In this document: piece by piece, positions 21,171-32,279 of the stretch
How the letters are laid out: each line of letters starts with the position of its first letter
Numbering within the stretch: position 1 is the first letter of the stretch
Origin: Danio rerio
Taxonomy: Eukaryota > Chordata > Actinopteri > Cypriniformes > Danionidae
NCBI RefSeq assembly: GCF_049306965.1
Contig: NC_133178.1
Location: 62,884,001-62,948,000, forward strand
Reading direction: 5' to 3'
Length of the DNA: 64,000 nt
Notes under the pieces: generated by a model
Database searches by the model: none
What the model saw: the letters and a program-made list of their open reading frames with translations, nothing else
What the model was told of the DNA's origin: nothing
Translations under genes and position numbers: made by a program

Positions 21171-21946
21171 ACTGCTCATAGAGAGTTTTTGAGTCCTCAT
21201 GATGAATTTATGAGGTTTGTTCTTATTTTGGGTGAATTTTTGCTCCAGATGTTAATTTTAACAGAGTTTTATCAACATTTCAACATGCGACATCACAAAT
21301 TACATCCTTAAATGTCTTTATATAACTCTAATATCAGTGCTTACCACAGTGAATTATTAGTGGCAGAAGAGCAGCTCCTGTCTAAAGCTTTATCAGTTCA
21401 GTTTTGAGCTTCTGTTAGTGGAGAAATGCTGAGAAATGAAGTCTGTTTCATACACTGCTGCACACGACTCAATAACTCGACTCTTCTGAACACACATGTG
21501 TAACTTCATTTATTATTTTGTGTCTCTGAGTGAAGAATTAGTTTCATCTTTTACTGAACTCGACCGCTTTAGACGGCTTCTTCATCTTCTGCTCCTGAAT
21601 TCAGTCATTGTGAAGTGAAGCTCAGTTTAGAAGAGCTGAGAGTCAGAGCACAGGAGACCCGGGTCTGATCCTTACTGAAGTCAGATCCTCACAGCACATC
21701 TTCAGCCCTGCAGATACAGAACAAACTCACTAAAACATTTACACCTTCATTACAAACCACAGCTAGAGAGGATTATGTGTGGGATTCATCTGATATCGCT
21801 CTAGAATTAGTGACTGTTTTCTGCTCTTCCTGATGTTTATCTGCATAAAACACACATCAATGAAGAGCAGAGAGACGTGAATTATGACCTGAAGTGGATG
21901 CAGTGAACCCTGACTCACATAACTGTACATGCGCACGCTCAGGAGA

Positions 21947-21976
21947 CACCTGTTAGCTCAGCAGGTTTATGTAAAT
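21947..21976 (+). promoter_or_regulatory. E-box/octamer promoter module of V8
   Basis: CACCTG 21947-21952, 16-base gap, ATGTAAAT 21969-21976. Confidence 0.6.
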
Positions 21977-22102
21977 GACTGTGAAACTGAGGCGGGCGTC
22001 TCTTTTAGTGTCTCTACAGTCTTCAAGTTTCTCTCTCTGATCATCTCAGCTTTATTCTACAGCACTGCTCATCTTTACACGTCACAGACACCAAATCACA
22101 AG

Positions 22103-22547
22103 ATGATCTCAATATTCTGCTCTGTCTGCACTCTTCTGACCTGTGAGTTTCCTCATGTCTGATGGACAGTTTAAAGTGTTGGACACACGATCTCATGTAA
22201 AGCTTGTGTTTGTTCTGCAGGTGTCAGTGGAGTGACTGTAGTGACTCAGAGTCCAGTAATCACAGTCAGTAAAGGACAAACCGCTCAACTGGACTGTAAT
22301 CTGGGGACGGTGACTGATTATCCTGCTGTATGGTACAAACAGACTCCAGCAGGAGTTCCTCAGTATGTGCTACAATTTCGTCATGACTGGAGATCACCTA
22401 GCTATGGATCTGGTTTCTCTGCTCCTAAATTCACATCAACATCTTCATCTAGATCAGATTATAGTCTGATCATCAGTAATGTGGATGTGAGTGATTCTGC
22501 AGTGTATTACTGTAAGACATGGGACAGCTCTGTTAGAGAGTATGTAT
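22103..22547 (+). CDS. Ig light-chain V segment V8 (family C), J2-proximal
   Basis: Leader exon 22103-22142, V exon 22221-22547. CDR1 DYPAV as in V3 and V10, but CDR2 QFRHDWRSPSYG has Arg where relatives have Tyr and Ser, making this loop unusually basic. FR3 STSSSRSDYSL, germline CDR3 KTWDSSVREYV with Lys first. It lies 514 bases upstream of the J2 heptamer, the shortest V-J gap in the window because the GT-bearing piece is missing. Open, with all core residues. Confidence 0.94.
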
Positions 22548-22575
22548 CACAGTGATTCACATCATGACAAAAACC
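22548..22575 (+). other. 12-RSS of V8
   Basis: Heptamer 22548-22554, nonamer 22567-22575; consensus. Confidence 0.95.
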
Positions 22576-23029
22576 TCCTCACTGCTCACATTCACTTCTG
22601 CTTTAGTTAACAGATGATCAGAGCTCAACTTCACAGATTAATAACACATCACAGAAATTTCCCTCCATCACTGAATATTTATTAATGTAAAGTCTGTCAT
22701 CATGATATAATAAACAGAACATCCAGACTGATCGGTCCAAATACTGAACAATAAGAGTCTGATCAGAAACTGTAGTTACTAATGTGAGATTGACACTAAT
22801 GAAGTCATAAAATAACTTGTTAATAATAAAGGAAACTCTCCTCTGAAGTATATTAGTTATAAAATATAATTTGTGCTTGAATTTATCCACATCTCTTATT
22901 GTTTTATGCTGATTTTGTGCTGTTTGGAGTCTCTACAGTCTCTCTCAGCTGCTGAGTGTGTAAAGCACACGGTGAGCTGAGCTTGAGTGAGTCTTTCACT
23001 TCTGTTTGTGTCTCTTCACAGACTGAGGA

Positions 23030-23068
23030 GGTTTTTGTACGGCTGAACATATCAAATCTTTCACTGTG
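23030..23068 (+). other. 23-RSS of J2
   Basis: Nonamer 23030-23038, heptamer 23062-23068, 23-base spacer identical to that of J1. Confidence 0.95.
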
Positions 23069-23102
23069 GTATTCGGACAAGGAACTAAACTCATTGTGAC
23101 GG
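23069..23102 (+). CDS. Ig light-chain J segment J2
   Basis: Same 34 coding bases as J1 (VFGQGTKLIVT plus G), GTAAGT donor at 23103. The 5' side lacks about 145 bases, GT run included, that precede J1, J3 and J4. The 3' intron lacks about 1.1 kb. The J itself and its signal are untouched by both deletions. Confidence 0.95.
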
Positions 23103-23104
23103 GT

Positions 23105-23232
23105 AAGTCATCGCTCTACTGTATTACTCTTCATCTGCTTCATGTTTAATATATTGATCTGTGCTCTATAGTCAGTTTTATTAGTGGACTGTTAAGAAAG
23201 CATGTTGTAGATTTAGAGTTAAACACATTTCA
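23105..23232. repeat. Single copy of the 128-base intron repeat (J2)
   Basis: Begins at the J donor like the first copy in other blocks but continues into CAGTTCAG like the second copy; a fusion of the pair. Confidence 0.85.
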
Positions 23233-23511
23233 GTTCAGTATTTTTTTGCTCCTCAAGCGTCAAACCCTGAAATATACTTTCTCCTAAAGTTTAACTCTCA
23301 ACTACAAGAGTTTTCTGTCTGGATGTGTTTTATATCAGCGATCACTCGACTGGGCTGGTCAAGTCATTGTAGATTATCTTTTATTTATTTCAATTTGCTT
23401 TGTTAGTCATGTTTTCCCCATTAGGTTACTTGGAAAAACCTTTAAAAGAATAAAAAAAAAATCACTGCAGATTTAACCTTAAATTTACTGATTGTGTGTT
23501 AAATGAGCTTA

Positions 23512-23550
<39 letters not shown>

Positions 23551-24595
23551 ATAATTTTCATCATCATTATTATTAAACCATTCTTATATTATGATTTTAA
23601 GAAACTTCTGAATTATTTTGAATGCAAGTTTATTTATTTAATCAATAAAATAATGTTTATCTTATAAGAAGTAAATCTTTATGTTAAAACAAAAACCAAG
23701 TATGTATTTATATATATTTATATTAAAAAAGAGGCAAATACAGTATTAAAATGACAAATATTTTAAGTTTTTGAGCAATTAATAAATATTTCTTAAATGT
23801 CGTAAGAGTCCTCACAGCTACACCGTGTCTCAAAAAACTCCAAACAAAATTAATTAAGTCAGAATTTCGTCAAAATACATCCCACTTATATTATATTTTG
23901 TAATTAGATTGCCATTTTCACCAGTAAGTAATATAATCCACCTTTTGTCCAGTTTTTAATCAGAAATTCATGAAGAAAACGTGAAGCACTGCAGCCTTTC
24001 AGTTCTCGTAAACCTTTGATCAAACTCTCATCTTCAATCCAAAACACTATTTTTTATGTGAGCCTAAAGGCTCGTAAACACCGGAACCCTTTTCGTTTGC
24101 GTTTATCGTCAGCATTTTACGAGATGTTTTGTCAGATTAAAGCCCAAGCGATTTTCACTGGCGTCAAGCAGAAGAGTCTGCAAAATATAAATATGCCGTT
24201 ATTTCACCGTCATTGCTTCATCGTCAAGGAAAGTAAATAAAAGGATTATTATAATGCACAGATTGTGCTGATATTCCTGTACAGAGTTTAGTCATTCTCA
24301 CTCCTGTAGTACAATTAGCAGTCTTATTTTTGTATGATACAGTATATTACTGCTTGTTTTTTAAAGGACATGGTGTTTAGTCATTTTTGATGTTGTGGGG
24401 ACATTAATGAGGTTAACGGCTCAAAAATCACACAGAATAAAGTATTTTGAAAACTGTCTCCTGTAAGGGTTGTGTTTAGGGGATCAAATATACAATTTGC
24501 ACAGTATAAAAATCATTACATTTATAGAAAGTCCCCGTAAAGATAGCTGTACAAGTGTGTGTGTGTGCTGATGCTGATGTTGGTGTGTGTTGTAG

Positions 24596-24921
24596 ACGCT
24601 GCTGCTGCTCCTCCTGTGCTCACCATCCTCCGTCCATCATCCAGAGAAGAGCTGAGCTCCAGTAAAGTCACTCTGCTGTGTCTGATCAATCACATGTCTG
24701 TGGCTTCCGCTGATGTGCGTTGGCTTGTGAACGGGAACTCGGTTACCGAAGGCGTCTTCACCGGCTCTGCTGAACAGCAGCCTGATCACAAATTCAAGAG
24801 CAGCAGTTCTTTAACCATCCAGAGGTCCGAGTGGGACAAAGACAGAGAGCTGACATGTGAAGCCACTGTGGCCTCCAAAACCAGCAGAGCAAGCATCAGG
24901 AAATCTGAATGCAGCGACTGA
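24596..24921 (+). CDS. Ig light-chain constant exon C2
   Basis: 108-residue C domain with Cys29, Trp43, Cys88 and Cys106. It differs from C1 at residue 38 (SVASADVRW, Ser for Phe) and residue 77 (IQRSEW, Arg for Ser). Residue 38 follows the B strand in a core-facing region, so Phe to Ser is the more notable change and is unique to C2. Acceptor TGTTGTAG; J2 is 1.5 kb upstream, against 2.4-2.9 kb in the other blocks. Confidence 0.95.
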
Positions 24922-25008
24922 ACCTGGAGAAGCGGATGTGCTGTTCTACTGTTATCAGAGCTGATCATATCTCTTGCTGGAGTGGCTCATCAATATAGAG
25001 AGTGCTCA

Positions 25009-25077
25009 AATAAAGCCTCCTCATTTTCTGCTGATGATCTTTCGCCTTTAATGTTGATTTACAACTGTTTTAATAAA
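25009..25077 (+). terminator. Polyadenylation signals of C2
   Basis: AATAAA at 25009-25014 and 25072-25077. Confidence 0.75.
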
Positions 25078-25121
25078 CTGCATCTTCAACAAACTTTGTC
25101 TTTGTGTTTATTGTCTTACTG

Positions 25122-25470
25122 TCTGTCGGATGAGATGTTAAAGCAAGGTCCTGACTCTCTGTGGTTATTAAAAATCCCATGGCACTTCTAGTGAAGAGTA
25201 GGGGTGTAATCCCCAGTGTCCTGCCCAAAGTTCCTAAGTCGGCTCTTACCATCATGACCTTCCAATCATCCCCATCCACCCAATTGGTTCACTGTCTGTC
25301 CACTCCACCAATAGCTGGTGTGTGGTGAGCGCACTGGCGCTGTTGTCCTGTGGCTGCCGTCGCATTATCCAAGTGAATGCTGCACACTGGTGGTGGTGTG
25401 GAGATGTGTACTTTGTGTGTTTGGCCATACACAACAAATGCGCTATATAAACACACATTACATTACATAT
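25122..25470 (+). mobile_element. SINE/LINE-tail-like repeat after C2
   Basis: Copy of 14061-14386 with the GTCCTGCCCAAAGTTCC part better preserved. Confidence 0.5.
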
Positions 25471-25674
25471 TGTGCAAAGGAATGAAGAGATTGAACCTTT
25501 AAACTGTATGAACTGCTGTCAAGATGAAGTCAAGACTGACTTTAATAATCCATGAGGGAATAAAGGATGAAAATCTGACGATACAAACACTCAAATCGAG
25601 TCTTCAGACTGAAAATCAAAGAAAGCTCTGTTCATCTGAGGGTCAAACATCAAACTAAACTGCTGTCACTGCTA

Positions 25675-27163
25675 CACTGTAAAAAAAAAACTAGTTTTAC
25701 AGAAAATATCACTACATTTTTTTACAGTAATTGTTTTGTAATTTAAAATTATATGTAGAACTTAGTAAAATGACAAACAATCTCTCTAAATTTACAGTTT
25801 GACTTTTATTTTAGGTACTTTATCATTAAAGACAAATTACTGACATTTTTGTTTTTATACAGGGAAATTACAGTATTATTTATACAGTATTTTTTTCTGT
25901 TATTTTAAATTATATTAAAAATCCGTAAAAATTACAAAAAATTATCTGTAAATTTACAGATTGACTGTTATTTTATGTACTATATAAGTAATGACAAATT
26001 ACAGCAATTTGTCTGTTTTATACAATAAAATTGCCGTATTATTTACACAGTGTTTTTCCTGTTTTTTTAAGTATGTTTTTTTTTTTTAAATTACGTAAAA
26101 TTAAAGTATAAAATTGTAATTACTTGCTCTGTAAAAAAAAAAAAAATGTAAAAAAAGGTCAAATGACTGGCAGCTGCGGCTGCCAAACAAAAACCATAAA
26201 ATTATGGTAAAATGTCTTTGTTGAAATAAAGTGCAAAAACTGATAAATCTACAGATATTTTAATTAAAATGTTTACAGAGAAACACTGTTATTTTACAGA
26301 CTTTTCCTAGATTATTACGAACAAATCCGTTCAATAAAGTTACACACTAAGAGCGCTCACATGCACCTCTTCCAGATTCTGCTGATTGCACACACACAGC
26401 CGGAGGATCGTTATGAACTGATTACAAGCACTTTAAAAGCAGCAAAGACCAATTACCAAGTCTTGTTATACTGTGAACATTATTACGTGTTCCTCTTCTT
26501 TTGCCTTACTTTGTTTGTTAATTGTTTACATTATTTGCTGCCGGGACTGACCATTTGCCTGTTATTTGACCATGAGTCTGGATTCCCTGCATAATGTTAC
26601 ATCTGTTTGCCTCTGTGTTGACTGTTGTTTGCCTGACCATCTCTGTGTAATAAACCTGCATTTGGATCTGCACTCCTTTCTCAGCGTCCTCTTCACGTTA
26701 CAGTTCCATTTCATTTAAACCTTAAACCTCATTCAACTTAAACCTCTACATGTTTTACATAAACACTATTCATTAAAATGTAACAACTGTAATTTTAAAG
26801 TTGTGAGAATTTTAATCAGTTTTATCTCGTTTGTTGTTTTTTCCTAAATTTTTTGATCCAAAATAAAACTGTTAAATTATGATCACGAGCATGTCTTGGC
26901 ATTTTATTAAAAGTGTTTAATCGTAATGATTTAGGGAAAATTCTTTTTAATAACATTGTTTTCTCTTGAACTTTTAGTGCAGTCACTTTATTGATGGTGT
27001 TTGATCATAATAATCTAGGAAAGGTCTGTATAATAACAGTGTTTCTCTGTAAAACTCTTATTGTGTTACTTTATTAAACGAATTTGATCGTAATAATCTA
27101 GGAAAAGTCTGTATAATAACAGTGTTTTTCTGTAAACATTTGAACATTTTTTTTCTTACAGTG
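25675..27163. mobile_element. TA-flanked inverted-repeat element, block 2
   Basis: CACTGTAAAAAAAAA start, TTACAGTG end, TA at both sides (25673-25674, 27164-27165). Core copy of the LTR-like fragment at 26362-26702. Confidence 0.6.
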
Positions 27164-27352
27164 TAGTGAAGATCATTAGTGAAGAGCACAGCGGAGATAA
27201 TTGAGTCTGAACAAAGTTTTGATGGAAACTCTGAGGAGATGCTCCAGATGTGACGGCCATCATGTGGATCTGCTGTGAAGTTGATGCTGAATTTTGTCTT
27301 CTAGCAGACGCAGTGAAGTGTGGAGATGTTCTTCATGGGGACGCACAGGAAA

Positions 27353-27383
27353 CACCTGCTCTTCTAATCAGCTCCATGTAAAT
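27353..27383 (+). promoter_or_regulatory. E-box/octamer promoter module of V9
   Basis: CACCTG 27353-27358, 17-base gap, ATGTAAAT 27376-27383, TATA-like TTATAG 27528-27533; family A type. Confidence 0.6.
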
Positions 27384-27589
27384 CAGCAGCTTCTCTGAGC
27401 TCTTTTCATCTGTCAGACTTCATCTTCATCAGCTTCTGTCGATCTGTCGCCTGTCAATCATTCAGCGCTGCTTCCTGATGATGCGCTGCTGATGCCTGAT
27501 GATGTCACCGAGCGTCTCTTCAGTCTCTTATAGCTGCTCTCTGATCAGTCTCCTCTTCAGTCTGTTCACATCACACACACACTCACAAC

Positions 27590-27705
27590 ATGCTGACGCT
27601 CTTCATCCTCCTCATCATCACTCTATCATGTGAGACGACACTAGACTGCAGATGCAGAGGCACATCAGACTGTCGAGTGTGAGTGTTGTGTGTCATTAAT
27701 GCTGT

Positions 27706-27774
<69 letters not shown>

Positions 27775-28109
27775 TTCTGCAGGTGTCAGTGGAGTGACTG
27801 TAGTGACTCAGAGTCCTCCAGTAATCTCAGTCAGTAAAGGAGAAAGTGTCTCGTTGCTCTGTAACACAGGCAGCTCTACTGATGGTGGACGCTGGTATAA
27901 ACAGCTCGCTGGAGGAACACCTCAGTTTGTGTTAAACTCTTACCATGGCTGGAGCTCTCCAAAATTTGGATCTGGATTCTCCTCTTCTAAATTTTCAGTA
28001 TCTTATCCAACCAATTCAGACTGTCATATGTCAATCAGTAATGTGGCTGTGAGTGATTCTGCAGTGTATTACTGTGCAACATGGGACGACACTGCTAAAG
28101 AGTGGGTAT
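27590..28109 (+). CDS. Ig light-chain V segment V9 (family D body, A-type 5' end, B-type 3' flank)
   Basis: Leader exon 27590-27629 (MLTLFILLIITLS), GT-rich intron, V exon 27783-28109. FR1 has an extra Pro (SPPVISVSKG) and SVSLLC; CDR1 SSTDGG; WYKQLAGGTPQFV; CDR2 NSYHGWSSPKFG; FR3 SVSYPTNSDCHMSISN. From ISNVAVSDSAVYYC on it matches the other families; CDR3 ATWDDTAKEWV. FR3 carries Cys where others have Tyr (SDC for SDY), a possible unpaired thiol. Upstream sequence is family A, downstream is family B. Open, with both core Cys, so potentially functional though chimeric. Confidence 0.92.
27702..27771. repeat. (GT)n in V9 leader intron
   Basis: GT run with one GA near its start, ending next to the TTTGTTCTGCAG acceptor. 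Confidence 0.95.
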
Positions 28110-28137
28110 CACAGTGATTCACATCATGACAAAAACC
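28110..28137 (+). other. 12-RSS of V9
   Basis: Heptamer 28110-28116, nonamer 28129-28137; identical to other families despite the divergent V body. Confidence 0.95.
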
Positions 28138-28553
28138 TCCTCAATGCTCACATTCACTTCTGCTTTTGGCCAACAGATAATACTGTAAGAGCTCGACTTC
28201 ACATTAACAGTGAATGACAAACAGATAATTTCATGTCTTTAATATTGAGTCCTGTAATTGAATTTATCTCTTAATTTGCCTTTATTTGTGTGCTGTTTGG
28301 ATCTGAACAGTTTCTGACTCAGTCTATATAGCAGTATCTGTACATTAAAGCAACTCGCTCTTTATTGCAAAGACAGACAATCAAAGTGAATACAAACACT
28401 TAATAATGATTACAGGACTGTACAAACATTGCTCACTCTCTGTGTGTCCTACACAATACAGGTGTAACATCCTTTAAGGCTCCTATATCTGATCATGACT
28501 AGTGCAGTATATCAGTGACTCTCTAATGCTGTGTTGAACTGGATCTCACTGGT

Positions 28554-28926
28554 GAGTCTTAAAAAGTCTTAAATTTCAAAAACTCAATTTTAGGCCTTAA
28601 AAAGTCTTAAATTGACTGAAATATTGTGTTGTAGGACTAAAACCAATTTAAACAGGTCTTAATTTTGTAATGTAAAGCTATTTAATTGGGCTGATACACA
28701 TCCAATCACTAATAATCATCACAATAAGAGTTTATTTATGAACTGTTTTTACTAATATGGTGTAATTATCTTCCTTACAATAACATTTGTTTTAAATGTT
28801 TTAAACTGGGCCATTAGACACAATCCTTAGTGTTTAGCCTTGTCTAAGTCTAAAATTTCATTCATAATGGTTTTAAAAAGGTCTTAAAAGTCTTAATCTT
28901 GATGTGATGAAATCTGTAGAAACTCT
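28554..28926. repeat. GTCTTAAA-rich repeat block, block 3 copy
   Basis: Corresponds to 4052-4428 and shows that the V9 3' flank is of B-to-C spacer type. Confidence 0.4.
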
Positions 28927-29705
28927 GAAACTGCTCATAGAGATTTTTTGAGTCCTCATGATGAGTTTATGAGATTTGTTCTTATTTTTTGTGAATTTTT
29001 GCTCCAGATGTTAATTTTAACAGTGTGTTATCAACATTTCAACATGCGACATCACAAATTACATCCTTAAATGTCTTTATATAACTCTAATATCAGTGCT
29101 TAACACAGTGAATTATTAGTGGCAGAAGAGCAGCTCCTGTCTAAAGCTTTATCAGTTCAGTTTTGAGCTTCTGTTAGTGGAGAAATGCTGAGAAATGAAG
29201 TCTGTTTCATACACTGCTGCACACGACTCAATAACTCGACTCTTCTGAACACACATGTGTAACTTCATTTATTATTTTGTGTCTCTGATTGGAGAATTAG
29301 TTTCTTCTTTTACTGAACTCGACCGCTTTAGACGGCTTCTTCATCTTCTGCTCCTGAATTCAGTCATTGTGAAGTGAAGCTCAGTTTAGAAGAGCTGAGA
29401 GTCAGAGCACAGGAGACCCGGGTCTGATCCTTACTGAAGTCAGATCCTCACAGCACATCTTCAGCCCTGCAGATACAGAACAAACTCACTAAAACATTTA
29501 CACCTTCATTACAAACCACAGCTAGAGAGGATTGTGTGTGGGATTCATCTGATATTGCTCTAGAATTAGTGACTGTTTTCTGCTCTTCCTGATGTTTATC
29601 TGCATAAAACACACATCAATGAAGAGCAGAGAGACGTGAATTATGACCTGAAGTGGATGCAGTGAACCCTGACTCACATAACTGTACATGCTCACGCTCA
29701 GGAGA

Positions 29706-29735
29706 CACCTGTTAGCTCAGCAGGTTTATGTAAAT
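29706..29735 (+). promoter_or_regulatory. E-box/octamer promoter module of V10
   Basis: CACCTG 29706-29711, 16-base gap, ATGTAAAT 29728-29735. Confidence 0.6.
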
Positions 29736-29861
29736 GACTGTGAAACTGAGGCGGGCGTCTCTTTTAGTGTCTCTACAGTCTTCAAGTTTCTCTCTCTGAT
29801 CATCTCAGCTTTATTCTACAGCACTGCTCATCTTTACACGTCACAGACACCAAATCACAAG

Positions 29862-30306
29862 ATGATCTCAATATTCTGCTCTGTCTGCACTCTTCTGACC
29901 TGTGAGTTTCCTCATGTCTGATGGACAGTTTAAAGTGTTGGACACACGATCTCATGTAAAGCTTGTGTTTGTTCTGCAGGTGTCAGTGGAGTGACTGTAG
30001 TGACTCAGAGTCCAGTAATCACAGTCAGTAAAGGACAAACCGCTCAACTGGACTGTAATCTGGGGACTGTGACTGATTATCCTGCTGTATGGTACAAACA
30101 GACTCCAGCAGGAGTTCCTCAGTATGTGTTATACAATTATCATGACTGGAGTTCACCTGAATATGGATCTGGTTTCTCTGCTCCTAAATTCACATCAACA
30201 CATTCATCTAAATCAGATTATAGTCTGATCATCAGTAATGTGGATGTGAGTGATTCTGCAGTGTATTACTGTAAGACATTGGACATCTCTGTTAGACAGT
30301 GGGTAT
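29862..30306 (+). CDS. Ig light-chain V segment V10 (family C)
   Basis: Leader exon 29862-29901, V exon 29980-30306. CDR1 DYPAV, CDR2 YNYHDWSSPEYG, FR3 STHSSKSDYSL, germline CDR3 KTLDISVRQWV. The usual W-D at the start of CDR3 is L-D here (TLD for TWD), the only segment in the window without Trp or Tyr at that position. The flanks on both sides match those of V3, its counterpart in block 1. Open, with consensus splice sites. Confidence 0.94.
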
Positions 30307-30334
30307 CACAGTGATTCACATCATGACAAAAACC
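30307..30334 (+). other. 12-RSS of V10
   Basis: Heptamer 30307-30313, nonamer 30326-30334; consensus. Confidence 0.95.
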
Positions 30335-30678
30335 TCCTCACTGCTCACATTCACTTCTGCTTTTACACAACAGATGATCAGAGCTCAACTTCACATCTAG
30401 GATTAATAACACAGCACAGATTCTGCATTTTCACTACATTATATTTCACTTAATCATTAAAATTAACATTAAATTACTTTTAGTGAAGTTTATTTATAAA
30501 CTAATATCGAGAGGATCTTGTGATTATGACTGAACACGGCTGGTTCTGCATTAGCATGCATGATCCACCAATCAGGTCATTCCTAACCCACTATAAAGAG
30601 TCAGGGTTTTTCACTACAGTCATCTTCGATTTGAAGAATCCCCCCTTCCACTCCTACCTCTTCACCTTTCCTTCTATA

Positions 30679-30866
30679 GGGCGGCACGGTGGCCCAGTGA
30701 TTAGCACTGTCGCCTCACAGCAAGAACGTCACCAGTTCTAGTCCTTTAACAGGCCAGTGGTCGTTTCTGTGTGTAGTTTGCATGTTCTTCCCGTGCTTGA
30801 GTGGGTTTTCCCCGGGTCCTCCAGTTTCCTCCCACATTCCAAAAACGTGCACAACAAGTGAATTAA
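30679..30866 (+). mobile_element. 5' part of a tRNA-derived SINE, block 3 copy
   Basis: Same insertion as 6174-6362, with a handful of substitutions. Confidence 0.65.
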
Positions 30867-31786
30867 TATCTCACCCTGCAGCATATCTTTTCATAGCATT
30901 TAATTTTTAGTCATCAGTTTTTATCAAGAGGGAGTTGTCGAGATCTACCTGAGCTCAAGGCTCCCCTCTCGCCCTATAAACGTGAGGGAACCCAGGGCTC
31001 AAGAACCTTTGGGCTCAAAGCTCTCTCCCGGGACAGCATGCCAAACTTGCTTATAATCAATCATCAGCTAAGTGTGAACTCTTAAAATGAAGATTAATTT
31101 GGCATGCATTGATTAACAGAACATCCAGACTGATCTTTCCATATAATGACAAATGACAACAACAAAAAGATCAAAAACAGGTACTGATGTGATGTAGTCA
31201 GCTTTATCAGTGGTTTGTGTGATACTGTACATACAGTAGGCATGCTTCATTCATGTATTCATATGTGCAGTTAAATAAATAATAATTAATGATTGAGATA
31301 TGCGTTTTCAGTGTGTCAGTGATAATGATTGGATTCTGATTAATTCAGTAACCTGTAATGGTCTATTTCAACAGACATGCAATTCTCAAACACAACCTAT
31401 TTTTGTTATACAATATGGTGAAATGGACCAAACGGTAACAAATATCTGACAAACCGTGAGCTGTCAGTCAGGAGTGTGCAGTGTGTGTGGGAGTAACAGT
31501 GAGCTGATCTAGAGGGTGAGTTTAACCCTGTCAACAATGAATCATTTAATCACCTTTTAATTTCAGTGATAATACTGTTAGCAGAATAACACTGACTAGT
31601 GTTGATTTAACTCTGACATAAAGCATATGACCCATTAGATGAAGCAGTTGGTGTTTGCTGATGGAGTGATTGTGTGAAGTGTGGAGCTCCTCCCTCTGTC
31701 AGAGTTTCTCTTCTCTATATGAGCGTCTCCTTCTCTCTGATCGTCTTCATGTCTCTAAACTCAAACTGCTCCTCACAGGCCAGATC

Positions 31787-32251
31787 ATGCTGATCATCTT
31801 CTACTGCTCTCTCCTCACTCTTCTGTCATGTAAGTCACACATTTCACTGCAGACATGCCGATCTCTCAGCAGAGACAACAGATTCATCACATTCATATTA
31901 TTGATTATTATTTTACAGGTGTCAGATGTGCGAAAGTCTTTACTCAGAAACCCTCCATAATGACTGAAGACAAGGGCAGATCTGCGACTCTGGACTGTAA
32001 TATTGAGAAGGATGAAAGTCAATATGTCAGCTGGTATAAACAGACTCCAAACGCAGCTCCTCAGTTTGTGTTGAGATATTATCATTCTCACAGCTCACCT
32101 GATAGATATGGGGATGGTTTTACCTCCAGCCGCTTCACATCTAAAGCTCAGTCAAGTATTGACTATAGTCTGATCATCAGTAATGTGGATGTGAGTGATT
32201 CTGCAGTGTATTACTGTGCAACATGGGACGACACTGCTAAAGAGTGGGTAT
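31787..32251 (+). CDS. Ig light-chain V segment V11 (family B 5' end, A-like 3' flank)
   Basis: Leader exon 31787-31829, V exon 31919-32251, TATA-like CTATATGA 31715-31722. FR1 differs from other B segments (AKVFTQKPS, GRSATLDC). CDR1 NIEKDESQYVS, CDR2 YYHSHSSPDRYG, germline CDR3 ATWDDTAKEWV instead of the B-type QTWDNTAKEYV. The sequence after the RSS (AAAAACATGAAGCAGATTCA) follows the 3' flank of family A (V1 at about 350), not of family B. A second hybrid gene; frame open. Confidence 0.93.
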
Positions 32252-32279
32252 CACAGTGATTCATATCATGACAAAAACC
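32252..32279 (+). other. 12-RSS of V11
   Basis: Heptamer 32252-32258, nonamer 32271-32279, both consensus; spacer ATTCATATCATG is the only one of 17 with a changed base. Confidence 0.95.

Larger units (their letters stand above)
16086..27163 (+). other. IgL block 2: V6-V7-V8-J2-C2
   Basis: The shortest multi-V block, lacking a second C-B pair. 17065-19821 (A-to-B spacer) repeats 304-3072 almost base for base, with DANA, microsatellite and antisense exon-like stretch. 20387-21946 is the B-to-C spacer. 22576-23029 is the V8-J2 gap without the GT run. 23103-24595 is the shortened J2-C2 intron, with one TTA array at about 23513-23548. 25471-25674 shows nothing recognisable; the inverted-repeat element then ends the block. 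Confidence 0.85.
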
